Shown here: piece after piece, positions 10,416 to 20,745 of the stretch
How positions within the stretch are numbered: the first letter of the stretch is position 1
Layout: each line of letters starts with the position of its first letter
Source: Lactuca virosa
Taxonomy: Eukaryota > Streptophyta > Magnoliopsida > Asterales > Asteraceae
NCBI GenBank assembly: GCA_928212115.1
Contig: CAKMRJ010004445.1
Location: 4,696,512-4,760,511 of the forward strand
Length of the DNA: 64,000 nt
Direction: 5' to 3'
The notes under the pieces: generated by a model
The model's input: only the letters and a program-made list of their open reading frames with translations
What the model was told of the DNA's origin: nothing
Databases searched by the model: none
Translations under genes and position numbers: made by a program

Positions 10416-10577
10416 ATTATTATTATTATTATTATTTTATTTATATATGTATTTTTATTTTGGATGAAAAGGAATTTTAAAAAAAAAATTAATTTTTGGG
10501 GTTAAAAGTGTCAATTTGCGAAATTAGGAACCGAAAAGAACAGGTTATGTTTTAAATTTTGAAAAGATGACACAAAA

Positions 10578-10650
10578 GGCTTGCTAGCCGAGTTTGTAAG
10601 GCGCGAGTGTTGTTGATCTGGAAGTCGCGGGTTCGATCCCCGGCACCCTC
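10578..10650 (+). other. tRNA-like sequence (A box and B box) in the leader, antisense to the element
   Basis: Plus strand: tagccgagtttgtaagg matches the D-arm/A-box pattern, and gggttcgatcccc at about 10629-10641 is an excellent B box/T-arm. Spacing fits a tRNA. The acceptor arm does not pair, so this is a degenerate tRNA or the head of a tRNA-derived SINE and not a working tRNA gene. It lies between primer site and Gag, on the strand opposite the element. Confidence 0.5.
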
Positions 10651-10724
10651 AAAATCGCGACCCCCTTTTTAATTAAACGCTGTGCGAGGCTGCTTCTTGC
10701 GAGGCTGCTGCTTGCGAGGCCGGA

Positions 10725-10880
10725 AACACTACTGGGCCGCAAACTCGGACCGCAAGCTCCGGGGCCGTAAACCTCGGACCGTAAACTCCCGGGCCGTAAA
10801 CTCCGAGCCGTAATCTCGGACCGTGAACCTCGGGCCGTGAACTCCGAAACCCTAGCCGCCGGCCGCAAACTCCGCCACCC
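10725..10880. repeat. Array of ccgtaaactc-type units in the leader
   Basis: About eight units of (g)gaccgtaaactccgg and variants (gggccgcaaac, ggaccgtgaacc) in a GC-rich island. The core gccgtaaac is also the half-site of the palindromes in this element's own LTRs (6121-6167 and 11360-11440). Confidence 0.8.
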
Positions 10881-11074
10881 CCTCGCAGGTTTCGACCAAA
10901 AACAATGATTTTTGCCCCTTTTTGCTCCAAAACTCGATCAAAAACCCGTTTTTATGAAAAATGCAAAGAAGAAACCTCCCCTAATTTTCAAAGATCTATC
11001 CAAAAAGGCAAGAATATTTCGAAAATAATATCAAATTAGCTCCAGATCTGAAAAAATTGACTGATACAATCCAA

Positions 11075-11086
11075 GCTCTGATACCA
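11075..11086 (-). promoter_or_regulatory. Primer-binding site, initiator tRNA-Met (nested element)
   Basis: On the minus strand it reads TGGTATCAGAGC, complementary to the 3' end of plant initiator tRNA-Met. It lies two bases from the LTR at 11089. Confidence 0.92.
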
Positions 11087-11088
11087 AT

Positions 11089-11516
11089 TGTAAGTCCCCA
11101 AATATGCTTGTATATCAATCAGATCCAATTGATGGTGCGGAATCCCAATCAATTGGATGATGTCAGATCAAATAGAAGAGAAGGAGAAGAAGAATAATAT
11201 GAATCTTGAATGATATGATTAGAATTAAGTTCCTTACAATAGATTCACACACACAAAATGCTCTCTTCTTCTCTCTAGTTTCTCTCTTCTCACTTTCATC
11301 AATCTCTACTCCTCACCCTTAACACCTATATATAGAAGGGGAACATGGGCCAGAGAACATGGGCCGTAAATGGGTTTACAGTCGTAAACCTGTTTACGGC
11401 TGTAAACACAACCGTAAACACGTATACGACCGTAAACACCAAGCTGTTTACGGTCCAAGACACAAAAATACATTTTCCTAGAAAAGCAAAGTATAAACCA
11501 TATTTTTGACCCAACA
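11089..11516 (-). repeat. Right (5') LTR of the nested element, 428 bp
   Basis: TGtaagtcccc to acccaaCA, matching 5728-6276. A short tatatata at 11326-11334 (minus-strand tatatata) is a candidate TATA box. The palindrome pair is decayed here (ggtttacagtcgtaaac, gtttacggctgtaaac) by changes at CpG positions. Confidence 0.95.
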
Positions 11517-11521
11517 GTGTC
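11517..11521. repeat. Target-site duplication gtgtc, right copy
   Basis: Directly follows the CA of the right LTR and matches 5723-5727. The coding frame of the outer element resumes on either side. Confidence 0.95.
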
Positions 11522-11547
11522 TGACTTAATTTTCAACCTATCATTTT

Positions 11548-13482
11548 TCATCTAAAATATCTTTTAGCATACATTTTGTGTTCCTTAGAATCGATGAAGG
11601 TTTCTATCTTGTCCAGTCCAATTTTGTAAGACATGGATGTCTCTTCTGATGACACTTCTGATTCACATTCTGCTATGATCTCATCTTCCTTAAATTCAAG
11701 AAAGGGCAAAATCATCTTATGAATTTTCTTTCCTATCTCACAACTTAAATGCAATTGAGCAATATTAGTATATAAACGCTTAGCAATTAAACAAAAAACA
11801 TTCCTTTGTTTTAAAAACTTTAAATTGTCTCTTTGCAAATAAATACTTTCATCCCTAGCCCTAATTAACTCCGCCTCCTTCAGCTCAATCCACATCCTTC
11901 TCTCCTCACTTTTTGAAGACACCCTGCTGAGTTGGTCAGTTAGGTTAGAATTCGCTAAGCGAGTTTGCATGAGACTACCACTTAAGTTAGAAAATTTAAA
12001 TTTTAATTCATTTAATTCTTCTTCATAATCAGTTATTGGAACTTTAAGTGATTCAAGGATGGATTGTACCTTTTTGATCAGCCGATCGCAGTCGTTGATC
12101 TTTTCATTAACAGGCTTGGCTGCAAAACACTTGTTCTCAGTCAGGTTCGGTTCCTCATTTTCACTTTCGGTTGATGAACCAGCTGTGACAATTAAACACC
12201 TTCCAGCCGAACCTACTTCCTTTGCCACATAAGCCTTTCCATGAGTGGGCTTTCTCACCTCTTCATCTTCAGAGTCGGTTGACCAAACTTCAACGCCACC
12301 GAACTCATCTTCATCTGCATTCTCCTGCACAATCAAGGCATTCATAGAACCGTTAGTCACCTTCTTTTTCTTGATCTCTTCCAACTTGCGCATATAGTAC
12401 GCCTCATCGTCTTCACCGTCTCTTTTCTCAGCCATTTTCCTTAACATGCAATCTTTGGCAAAGTGGTTTTTGCCGTGACAGTAATTGCAGTCATACCCAG
12501 AATCTCCTGCAAGCTTGCTCTCCTTCTTATCTTCATCCTTTTGAGAGGAGATTTTCGCTTAATCCTTCACCTTCTCAGAGCTGTAACTTCCCTGCCAGTT
12601 TCGGTTCTTGTTGACAGGAAATTTTCTTCGTGCAAACTTCTTTGGATTGGAGACCATCATAGCGTACTCCTCGCTTGTCAGATTACACTCAAACATATCA
12701 GACTCTTCTTCTTCTTCTGCAATGCTTTTTCCTTTTGAGACAAGAGCCAGCGATCCCACACCAGAAACCACTTTCGCTTCTTTGTTTACTACACTTTCAT
12801 GGGACTTAAGTATTCCCACAAGTTTTGCTAGTGAGTAAGACTTAAACTGTTCATGTGCTTTCACAGTTAAAACCACATCCATCCATTCCGGTCTCAGCCC
12901 GTTCATGAAAGTCACCTTCTGCTCGATCAACTTTCTTTCTATTCCATGCTTGATCATCTTACTTAGGAGATGATTGAACCGATCAAAAGTTTGAATGAGT
13001 TTCTCCTCCGGTTTCTGTTCGAAAACTCCAAACTCTGACAGCAGCAAGGTTTGAATGGAGTGTTCCATATCTTCATCAGTTGAATAAAGTTCTTTCAACC
13101 TATCCCAGATTTCTTTGGCTGTCGTGCATGAACCAACCAACCGAAAGGTGTCAGATTGCAAGGCGAATCTGATCATTCTCATGGCCTTCACATTACATAG
13201 CAATTTGTCTTTCTCATCCTGTGGCATCTTATCTACATCCGCCACCAGCTTGTTATATTCCTTTTGAGACTTAACTGTTGTGTTCGTTCATGAGTGAACA
13301 AACGGCCCAAGCGTGATAGGTTCCCAGATGAGATAGCCATTGTCTTCAGATCCAACCACGTAGTCTTCGAAGTGATGCGCCCATACTTCATAGTCTTGAG
13401 TGTAGAGAATGGGTATTCTGGTTGTAGATCCAATGTTGTTTGAGATGTTGACAGGATTTGTTTGAGAGTCTTCGTGAGACAT
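11548..13482 (-). pseudogene. Copia Gag of the outer element, with in-frame stops
   Basis: One reading frame runs from the Met at 13482 (MSHEDSQTN) to 11548, broken by a TGA at 13288-13290 and a TAA at 12557-12559. The N-terminal third has the copia start (YEVWAHHFEDYV). The middle is a UBN2-type capsid domain (SCTTAKEIWDRLKELY ... FDRFNHLLSKM ... LVGILKSHE). A CCHC zinc knuckle, CNYCHGKNHFAKDC, is encoded at about 12453-12495. After it come an acidic linker and a coiled-coil-like region. It would form the particle shell and bind RNA. A TAG at 11548 ends the frame about 30 bp before the nested insertion. The start follows the leader and primer site directly. Confidence 0.87.
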
Positions 13483-13643
13483 GGTGAGCTGCTAGAATCA
13501 AACCTGTAAACTTGAGATTAGGGTTTTATCAAAAACAGAGTTACCGTCGATATGAAGAAGACAGCTTCTATTTATACGATAAAAGCGGAAACCCTAAGGA
13601 ATTATGAATACAGAAGGAATGTGTATTGATCACACAGTCTCCT

Positions 13644-13655
13644 GCTCTGATACCA
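13644..13655 (-). promoter_or_regulatory. Primer-binding site, initiator tRNA-Met (outer copia)
   Basis: Minus strand TGGTATCAGAGC, two bases from the LTR start at 13658. It fixes the orientation and the 5' LTR of the outer element. Confidence 0.92.
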
Positions 13656-13657
13656 AT

Positions 13658-13974
13658 TGCTGGAACAAAGTTCTGTTAGGATCGTAAGATTCTATGCAAG
13701 CAAACAATTATGAACGTAAATATGAACACGAGTATGGCTTTGAATATGTCGTATGATTAATGCTTCAACACCTCAGAAGAGCTCGATTAAGAACTTCGAC
13801 TGTAGAGGTGTTTAGGATTACAAAACAATGAACGTAATAATCAACAGCGTATTATGCATACATGCATGCATATATATATAGTATAACCCTACTAGATAAA
13901 CTAGATAATCACGGATGGACAGGTCCAATCCGGATGCAAAACGTAAGGCCCATGACGCAACACAAATGGACTCA

Positions 13975-13977
<3 letters not shown>
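13658..13977 (-). repeat. 5' LTR of the outer copia element, right end approximate
   Basis: Starts tgctggaacaaag beside the primer site and ends near gactcaaca. The exact end is hidden by an adjoining (AC)n(AT)n tract. A tatatatata run at about 13870-13880 could be the TATA box on the minus strand. The other LTR is outside the window, so the length of about 320 bp is not confirmed. Confidence 0.6.

Positions 13978-14042
<65 letters not shown>
13976..14042. repeat. (AC)n(AT)n compound microsatellite
   Basis: A run of ac repeats followed by at repeats, at the junction between the outer copia 5' LTR and the copia leader that it interrupts. Confidence 0.95.
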
Positions 14043-14049
<7 letters not shown>

Positions 14050-14762
14050 TTATAATACTATAAAGTATAAGGGTTGAATTTTAACTTTTAAAATTCTAAG
14101 GGCTTAACTTGGAATTAAAGTATTCATGAGGGAAACTTTACAAATTCCAAAACTTGAGGGCAAGTTTTGAATAATTCAAAAACTTTTCTATTCCATAACT
14201 TATGTGTTTAAAGTAGTTTTAATAAAAAACTCTTCAAGTTCCATAACTTGAGGACAAGTTAAGGAAGACTTTAAAGCATTTACAAAATGAGACTCTTCAT
14301 TTTTTTATAACTTATGGAAATCTTATGAGTTTTAATAATCATAAATGTGACTTTTCATATAACTTGAGGACAAGTTACAAAAACACATATTATGAACAAC
14401 TTTTAGATAAATTTGGATTGAAAACATATTATCACATAACTTTTCTATTAGTCTAAAACAACTCATAAGAACAAGATAATTCATATCAACAATTTTCAAG
14501 AACTTAGCTAATCACATAGACAAAAAAAAGTCTTGAAACTTTGACAATTATCATTTATTTGGATAAGAATAAACATTACCATAACATCAAAATCAAGTTT
14601 TATGAACAAAAACACTTTGTGGTAATGATTCTAATCCAAAACAGGCCAAAAAACTGAATTTTTTTTTCACTGAACAGTCACCACCTCGTGGTGAACTGGC
14701 AGATTCCAAAAAAATGATTTTACTTGCAAATAGCATCAAGTATAATTGAAAACAAGCCTAGG

Positions 14763-14774
14763 CTTTGATACCAC
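14763..14774 (-). promoter_or_regulatory. Primer-binding site, tRNA-Met variant
   Basis: Minus strand TGGTATCAAAGC, one mismatch from TGGTATCAGAGC. The same variant occurs in the full copy at 35361-35372. Confidence 0.85.
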
Positions 14775-14775
14775 T

Positions 14776-15548
14776 GAAGGGTTTTGAGCATTCTAACACT
14801 CCTAAGGTGTACATGAAACCCTAAATACCTTGGATCTATGTTTTCTCTATTATACATGCAAATATCAATTTTTCCAAGGTATTGTTCTAACTAGCATAAT
14901 ATGAAGAACATATAATATAAATTCTAGTAGAATTGCATACCTATTTGTTGTAGCTTGATTCCATGGAGCTTAAGAGCATAGTGCCTCAAGTGTGACACCT
15001 CAAATGGTTCACACAACATCACCAACATCTTGGAATAACTTGAGAGAAAAGGTTCATATGCTCAAATTGGCTAGCCCTCATGTGTACACACACTAGTGCA
15101 AATTTCTTGAGTCATAGGGTCCTTATATATGGTGGCTATTAGGGGTACACCATGTAACTCATGTCTTTCCATATTCTTCATGCTCCATGGGTTAAAACCT
15201 CCATAGAGTATCCATGGGTTACTCCATGGGTTTACCCCAACATGAAGAACTATGGATCATAAGCCCACATATATAAGAATGAATGATTTACACAATCAAT
15301 CCCCATATATTTAATTAGTCTCCTTTTGATCATATAATTAATTCCAAGTTAATTCTTGATCAATACTAATTAAATAATATGATTTCATATTAATATATTA
15401 GAACTTATAATATATTAACAAATCATAATTATCCTTTTCTCACAAAAGTCTATCCAAATTGTTCCGATGTCATGCAACCCAAATGGACCATGCCAATCGG
15501 GTCAAGTACATACCAATTATAGTTATGGACTTAGACACTAATCCAACA
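14776..15548 (-). repeat. Copia LTR, 773 bp
   Basis: TG...CA ends. The minus-strand start, tgttggattagtgtctaag, is shared with the LTRs at 34561 and 49634, but the sequence is clearly diverged inside, so this copy comes from an older or different subfamily. Confidence 0.85.
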
Positions 15549-15647
15549 CTTCCTACTCGTCGAGTCTGAGGCCATCCACTCGACGAGTTCCAAGTTAAAC
15601 TGTCCTTTACAAGATAATTTCATATACATGGGAGTCGGGATGTTACA
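15549..15647 (-). repeat. Remaining end of the gypsy 3' LTR
   Basis: Ends cgggatgttaca, directly before the purine tract. It contains a pair of the palindromic motif: ACTCGTCGAGT at 15555-15565 and ACTCGACGAGT at 15578-15588. Confidence 0.8.
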
Positions 15648-15661
15648 ACTCTCCCCCACTT
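15648..15661 (-). promoter_or_regulatory. Polypurine tract of the gypsy element
   Basis: Minus strand aagtgggggagag, adjacent to the LTR. It closely matches the tract of the gypsy-type element at 61511-61524. Confidence 0.85.
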
Positions 15662-15715
15662 GAACTAGACTTCGTCCTCGAAGTCCGTTGCAACAAACAA
15701 ATCCGGATAATGCTC

Positions 15716-16900
15716 CTACATCTCAGCCTCCGAATCCCAAGTCCACTCGGATCCCCTCCGATGCTCCCACTGTACCTTAACCAAAGGTACCTCCTTGTTA
15801 TGTAGAACCTTCACTTTCCTCTCCGGGACAACCACTAGCCTCTCCACGTAATTCAGGCGCTCATCAACCTGAATATCATCTAATGACATCACTGCCTCTT
15901 CATCTAGTATGCACTTCTGCAACTGCGAGATGTGAAAAGTGCTATGGATCTGACTGGGCTCCTCCGGGAGATCCAGTCTGTATGCCACTTTGCCAACCCT
16001 GGAAATAACCCTGAATGGTCCAATATATCGGGGACCCAACTATCCCCTCTTCTTGAAGCGAGTCACACCCTTCCATGGTGAGACCTTCAGTAGTACCATA
16101 TCCCCAACCTGAAACTCCAGCTCAGATCGGCGTCGGTCGGCGTAACTCTTCTGCCGACTCTGAGCAGTCTGTAAACTCTGTCTGATCTGTTGGATCATCT
16201 CAGTGGTCTGCAGAACCACCTCAGTCTGACCCATCACCTTGTGGTCAACCTCGCTCCAACATACTGGGGTACAACACCTCCAGCCATACAACAACTCAAA
16301 TGGCAGAGCACAAATACTGGAATGAAAGTTTTTGTTGTAGGAAAACTCAGCAAGAGGTAGGTAGAAGTCCCAACTCCCATCGAAGTCAATGACGCATGCT
16401 CCCAACATACCCTCGAGAGTCTGGATGTTTCGCTCACTCTGGCCATCAGTCTGCGGATGATAAGTTGTGCTGAAGTGCAGCATCGTGCCCAGTTCCGCAT
16501 GGAACTTCTTCCAGAATCGGGAGCTGCAATGAACATCACGGTCTGAAACGATAGAGACCAGAACCCCATGGCGAGCAACGACCTCACGAATATACACATC
16601 GACCAACTTCTCGGCCGATGAGCTCTCCCGAATGGGTAGAAAATGGGCACTCTTTGTCAATCGATGCACGATTACCCATATAGCGTCGAACCCCCTTGAC
16701 GTTCTCAGAAACTTCGTGATGAAATCCATCATGATATGCTCCCATTTCCATATGGGAATCTCAAGAGGCTGTAGCTTTCCATGCGGCCTCTGATGCTCGG
16801 CCTTGACCATCCTGCAGGTCAAACACCTCTCAACGTACTAAGCGATCTCTTGCTTCATGCACGGCCACCAGTAGCTCAATATCAGATCTCGGTACATCTT
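15716..16900 (-). pseudogene. Gypsy Pol: integrase with chromodomain-like tail
   Basis: 16040-16822 carries the integrase core: first D in MMDFITK, second D in VSDRDVHC, and E in TDGQSERNIQTLEG. It would insert element DNA. The C-terminal part (15716-16039) continues in the same frame after an in-frame TAG at 16040-16042 and has the LGPRYIGPF block, then a chromodomain-like region (LVKVQWEHRRGSEWTW). The zinc-binding part upstream (16823-16900) is interrupted by a stop replacing a conserved Trp codon. Chromodomains of this group are thought to steer insertion toward heterochromatin. Confidence 0.87.
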
Positions 16901-17061
16901 GGTGGCCCTGGGTGAATAGAGAAGCGAGACTTATGAGCCTCCTACAGTACAATCTGTCTGACCCCACCAGACATCGAAACCCAGACCCGACCGCATCGGG
17001 TCAACAATCCGCGACTATCCTGCACAAATCGGGTGATGTCACCTCTTATCCTCTCCAACTT

Positions 17062-17697
17062 TCAGGTCTCTTGCCGAACACCCTCAGCCTGAGCTTCCCT
17101 AATCAAGATCATGAGTGGAGAATCCACATATATCCTCATACATGTCGCTGGAACAGAGGGTGCAACCGACTTGTGTCTTTGGGCATCCGCTACCGCGTTC
17201 GCTTTACCCGGATGGTAAAGGATCTCGCAATCATAATCCTTAACTACGTCCAGCCACTTGTGCTGTCTCATGTTCAGGTTCGGCCGATCCATGATATGTC
17301 TCAAACTTTTGTGGTCCGTGTATATGGTAAAGTGGACCCCATAGAGGTATTATCTCTAAATCTTGAGAGCAAATACCACAGATCCAAACTCCAGATCGTG
17401 TGTGGGGTATCATGTCTCACGCGGCTTCAACTGCCGTGAAGCATACACTATCACCCGTCCTCTTTGCATGAGGACCGCTCCTAGTCCCGTGATAGATGCA
17501 TCACAGAAAACCACAAAATCCTCAACTCCCTCTGGAAGAGTCGGTACTGAAGCCTCGCAAAGTTGTTGTCGTAGAGTCTCGAACGCAGTCTGCTGCTCAG
17601 GGCCCCGCCGGAATTGCACCCCCTTCCTCGTCAGACGAGCGAGGGGTACTGCAATCTTGGAGAAATCTTGTATGAATCTCCGGTAGTACCCTGCCAA
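17062..17697 (-). pseudogene. Gypsy Pol: RT C-terminal end and RNase H
   Basis: 17410-17697 starts with GYYRRFIQDFSKIAVPL, the end of gypsy RT, and continues into RNase H (FCDASITGLGAVLMQ, VYASRQLK). 17062-17304 is the RNase H end (WLDVVKDYDCEILYHPGKANAVADA). Both pieces are in one frame; the stretch between them (17305-17409) holds at least one stop. The final catalytic block DALSRK has changed to DAQRHK. Confidence 0.84.
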
Positions 17698-17816
17698 TCC
17701 TAAGAAGCTCCTGATATCCGAGGGAGATTATGGAACCTCCCACTGTATAACCGCCTCGATCTTGGCCGGATCGACCAAAATCCCTCCTGGTTAACGAGAT
17801 GTCCAAGGAACTGAAC

Positions 17817-18286
17817 CTATAGTAACCAAAACTTGCACTTCGAGAACTTTGCATAAATCCATTCTCGCCTCAAGACTCCCAAAAGCTCACGAAGATGCTC
17901 TGCATGTTGCTCTTTAGTCTGGGAATACATCAAGATGTCGTCTATAAACACAATGACTGAACGATCGATCATCGGTCTGCATACCCGATTCATCAGGTCC
18001 ACAAATACTTCCGGTGCATTGGTGAGTCCACGGCATCATCACGAACTCGTAATATCCATAACGAGTTCGGAAACACGGTCTTCTCCACATCCTCCTCCCT
18101 CACCCTGACCTGATGGTACCCGGACCTCAGGTCTATCTTGGAGAACCAAGATGCTTCCTGCAACTGATCGAAAAGATCATCTATCCTCGGTAGTGGATAA
18201 TGGTTCTTCACCCTTAACTTGTTCAGCTCCTGGTAGTCAATGTACATCCGTTGCGAACCATCCTTCTTCATGACGAAGAGAATCAA
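17817..18286 (-). pseudogene. Gypsy Pol: reverse transcriptase core
   Basis: 17993-18286 holds the N-terminal RT blocks (FVMKKDGSQRMYIDYQELNKL and the catalytic-D block FSKIDLRSGYHQVRV). 17817-18002, in another frame, holds the active-site block VFIDDILMYS (usual YxDD seen as FIDD). A frameshift near 18040 separates them, and another near 17770 separates this from the RT end. A stop at about 18293-18295 separates it from protease. Confidence 0.86.
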
Positions 18287-18292
18287 CGCTCC

Positions 18293-19096
18293 TTACAGAG
18301 AACTGCTCAGACGAATGAACTGCTTGCCCAACAGTTCCTGCATCTTGGGTGGTGCCAAACGGTACGACACCTTCGTGATAGGGGCCTCACATGGCACAAG
18401 GTCGATCCTGGACACGACCTGCCTCTCCGGAGGCACTCCGGGTAACTCCTCCAGAAATACATCAGCAAAATCTCTAACAACTGGGACCTCTAAAACCAAA
18501 AACTGATCCCGAACCCGCGTATCCACCACATACGCAAAGTAGCCCGAACACTGGTGCTGAATATACTGCCTAGCCCTGGCGGATGAACAAAATCCTGAAC
18601 TCAATCTGGTGCCCTCGCCATAGATAACCAGTTCTCCCCTACTTGGAGTTCGAACTACCACCCGCTGACCCTCGCAGTCGATCATGGCACCGAAACGACT
18701 CAGCCAGTCCATACCTAGAATCATACAAACATCCCCCCATGGGTATCAAAATCTAGTCAATCAGGAAGGAAACTCCAAAGATCTTAAGAACAAAACCCCA
18801 ATAGAGTGAAGAAGCTGAAACCACGTGTTCGTTGGCGATAGAGACTCGCAACAGACACTCTAGCTCTCCTATAGGCAGACCGAGCTCCCTGCTAAACGAT
18901 CGAGAAAAAAAAATGACCGACTCGCCCCCGAGTCAATCAATACAAGAGCAAGCATAGAGTTTACTAAAAAGGTACCTAACATAGGTACAAACATATGAGC
19001 ATACAATGAATATAACCAATAAAGCAAAGGGCAGAAACAAACCAGTGACCACATCTGGTGCCGCTTTGGCCTCGTCGGCAGTAAGCTGGAAGGCAC
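18293..19096 (-). pseudogene. Gypsy Pol: aspartic protease and linker to RT
   Basis: 18869-19096 encodes LVLIDSGASRSF, the protease active site (D-S-G-A). 18293-18724 continues with ILGMDWLSRFGAMIDC, the second conserved protease block, then the linker (VVRDFADVFLEELPGVPPER) that precedes RT. The two parts are in the same frame class but separated by stops at about 18725-18868. Confidence 0.82.
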
Positions 19097-20031
19097 GTCC
19101 CCGAGCCCTCAGGGGCTCTACCCTACCCTGACTCCTGTCAGTGATCCATAGAGTTGCCGGCGTTGGAGCCTGCGCCGTCCTGGTAGCTAGCAATGGACAC
19201 TGGGCCTTCATATGGCCCACCTGCTCACAGTGATAACAAAGTCTGACCCCAAAAGCTGGATTCTGCTGCCTACAATCCCTAGAAAACTCAGATAACGAGT
19301 CATCTGAGCCTGCTCATAAGCAAACTTCGGGCAGAACATCGCCCTCTCGGTAAACATACGGGTGATCTCTGTCACCGTCTCTGACCCCTGTCTCAACTCC
19401 AAAAACTCCTAAGCCAACCGCTCATGCTCCACCCGTGGAATGTATCGAGTACTGAACAACTCCCTGAACTGCTCCCACGTAATTGTAGCTCTCTGCTCAT
19501 CAGAATACGAACTAGTAATCAACCTCCACCAATCCTTCGCCCCGGACCTCAGCAGGTTCATAGCACACCTGACCCTCTAATCAGCAGTGCATGGACACGT
19601 GAAGAAGCATCCCTCCACAATCGGATAACCACCTCATGGCTACAATCGGGTCATGAACCCCATCAAAAGTTTGGGGGCTTCGTGTTATCGAAGTCCCAAT
19701 ACTGAAACACCCGAACTGGTCCAACACCTGCAGCTGCTAAAGTTGCAAAGGCTGCAGCAGCAACAGTCTCAACAATGGTTGCGTATCTGTCGTCAAAGTA
19801 CTTCATCATCACGGTCTTGATACACCCATACATCTCTGGAATGTGACCCCGGACAATCTCAACTACCTCCTCATGGATGATCTCCCTAACATGATCCTTT
19901 GTCAAAGCTGGCCTATCCTGGCTGCCAGCTCCTAATCCTGACCCAAATCCGGTCTCGAAACGTCTCGTAGTCAGCATTTTGATAATACACCAGAAAGGTA
20001 TCAGATAATCCATATAACAATAGGGAATCAA
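18933..20031 (-). pseudogene. Gypsy Gag, broken in three frames
   Basis: Pieces in order: 19663-20031 (N-terminal part with MMKYFDDRYATIVETVAAAA), 19208-19402 (capsid end, LRQGSETVTEITRMFTERAMF) and 18933-19220 (zinc-knuckle end GHMKAQCPLL, then a basic and alanine-rich tail). Each is in a different frame, so at least two frameshifts are present. The Met at 20031 sits in sequence that otherwise looks like leader, so the true start is uncertain, perhaps near 19975. Confidence 0.75.
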
Positions 20032-20745
20032 CTCCCAACCAAACCCTAGGGATTTGTGGCTTCCTTGATACGCATATGGGTCCTATGCTTTCAGTAGTAC
20101 GGGCCCATACTACCTTCCACACCTACCCATATTTGTCTCAAGGATCATCACAGCACCCTAACAATGTATACAAGCATAAGCGAGCTCTCAATCCTCACTC
20201 CTAGATGAATGCTAAATATCTCCCGGCCATCCGGCTGACCTCTCACAACTCATCAATGAAACTTCCACCAACCCTGCAGCCCTTGTATACGCTAGCCATA
20301 GATAATGCTGGACCCTATAGACATTTGAATATCTGATCCTACCCTAAGCCCTTCATCAGACAAGAATAGGAAATAAAGCCAAACCAAACATTCTCAGGCT
20401 ATAAGATCTTAGTTATGTACAACTATGATGCATACACTAAGAAACTATAGTAATGATGTCAATTCCATATAAAGCAGAACCCTAGGCTATCAGGAATCAT
20501 ATAATCAGTTAATTCTATCATGCAATTCCTGAAGATCCCTAGCCTATCACTAGCATGTTGTTCTAACATATCACAATATCAGATAACAATATGGTATTTT
20601 GGGGTCTACTTACTGGCTCCGGTTGATCGTACACATCGCATCCTCCTTACTTATTTTGAAAACCATTTGAAAATCATTTTTGAAAACTTTTCCTTAGTTT
20701 GAGATTGGATTCACACGAGTGTTCCTCCAATTCACTCAAACCAAA
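20032..20745 (-). other. Leader of the gypsy element
   Basis: Non-coding region between primer site and gag. It contains a block at about 20085-20118 (minus-strand tagtatgggcccgtactact) that reappears in the plus-strand element at about 58153-58175, linking the two elements to one family. Confidence 0.65.

Larger units (their letters stand above)
5728..11516 (-). mobile_element. Complete nested copia-type element with partial gag and no pol
   Basis: 5789 bp, bounded by TG...CA LTRs (5728-6276 and 11089-11516) and a perfect 5-bp duplication. The tRNA-Met primer site next to the right LTR and the purine tract next to the left LTR give minus-strand orientation. The only coding seen is a partial Gag (8649-9716 and 10009-10197) with a zinc knuckle. 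No protease, integrase, RT or RNase H motif is visible, so its movement needed enzymes from another copia element. It resembles the described class of gag-only terminal-repeat elements (TR-GAG). Its AT-rich 3' non-coding motifs resemble those of the element it sits in. Confidence 0.9.
1..13977 (-). mobile_element. Ty1/copia retrotransposon, Sirevirus-like, interrupted and cut by window edge
   Basis: Reading leftward on the minus strand the order is 5' LTR, tRNA-Met primer site, gag, protease, integrase, RT and RNase H. Integrase before RT is the copia order. The 3' LTR lies beyond position 1. A separate element (5728-11516) splits the coding region. RT resembles the plant Sirevirus/SIRE lineage (YVDD followed by IIFGSTN; long extension between integrase and RT); that lineage call is from memory. 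Frameshifts and in-frame stops in gag, protease and integrase show that this copy cannot make its own polyprotein. Confidence 0.88.
14043..15548 (-). mobile_element. 5' LTR and leader of a copia element (same family as 34561-50432)
   Basis: 14776-15548 is an LTR related to 34561-35359 in reverse (it starts tgttggattagtgtctaag on the minus strand). 14043-14762 matches the leader after that LTR, including the repeated aacttgccctcaagttttg motif. No gag remains here: the outer Sirevirus-like element starts inside the leader. The rest presumably lies left of the window. Confidence 0.82.

Noticed and set aside
16912..17439. 175-codon plus-strand open frame
   Set aside because: Antisense shadow of gypsy RNase H and integrase start on the minus strand.
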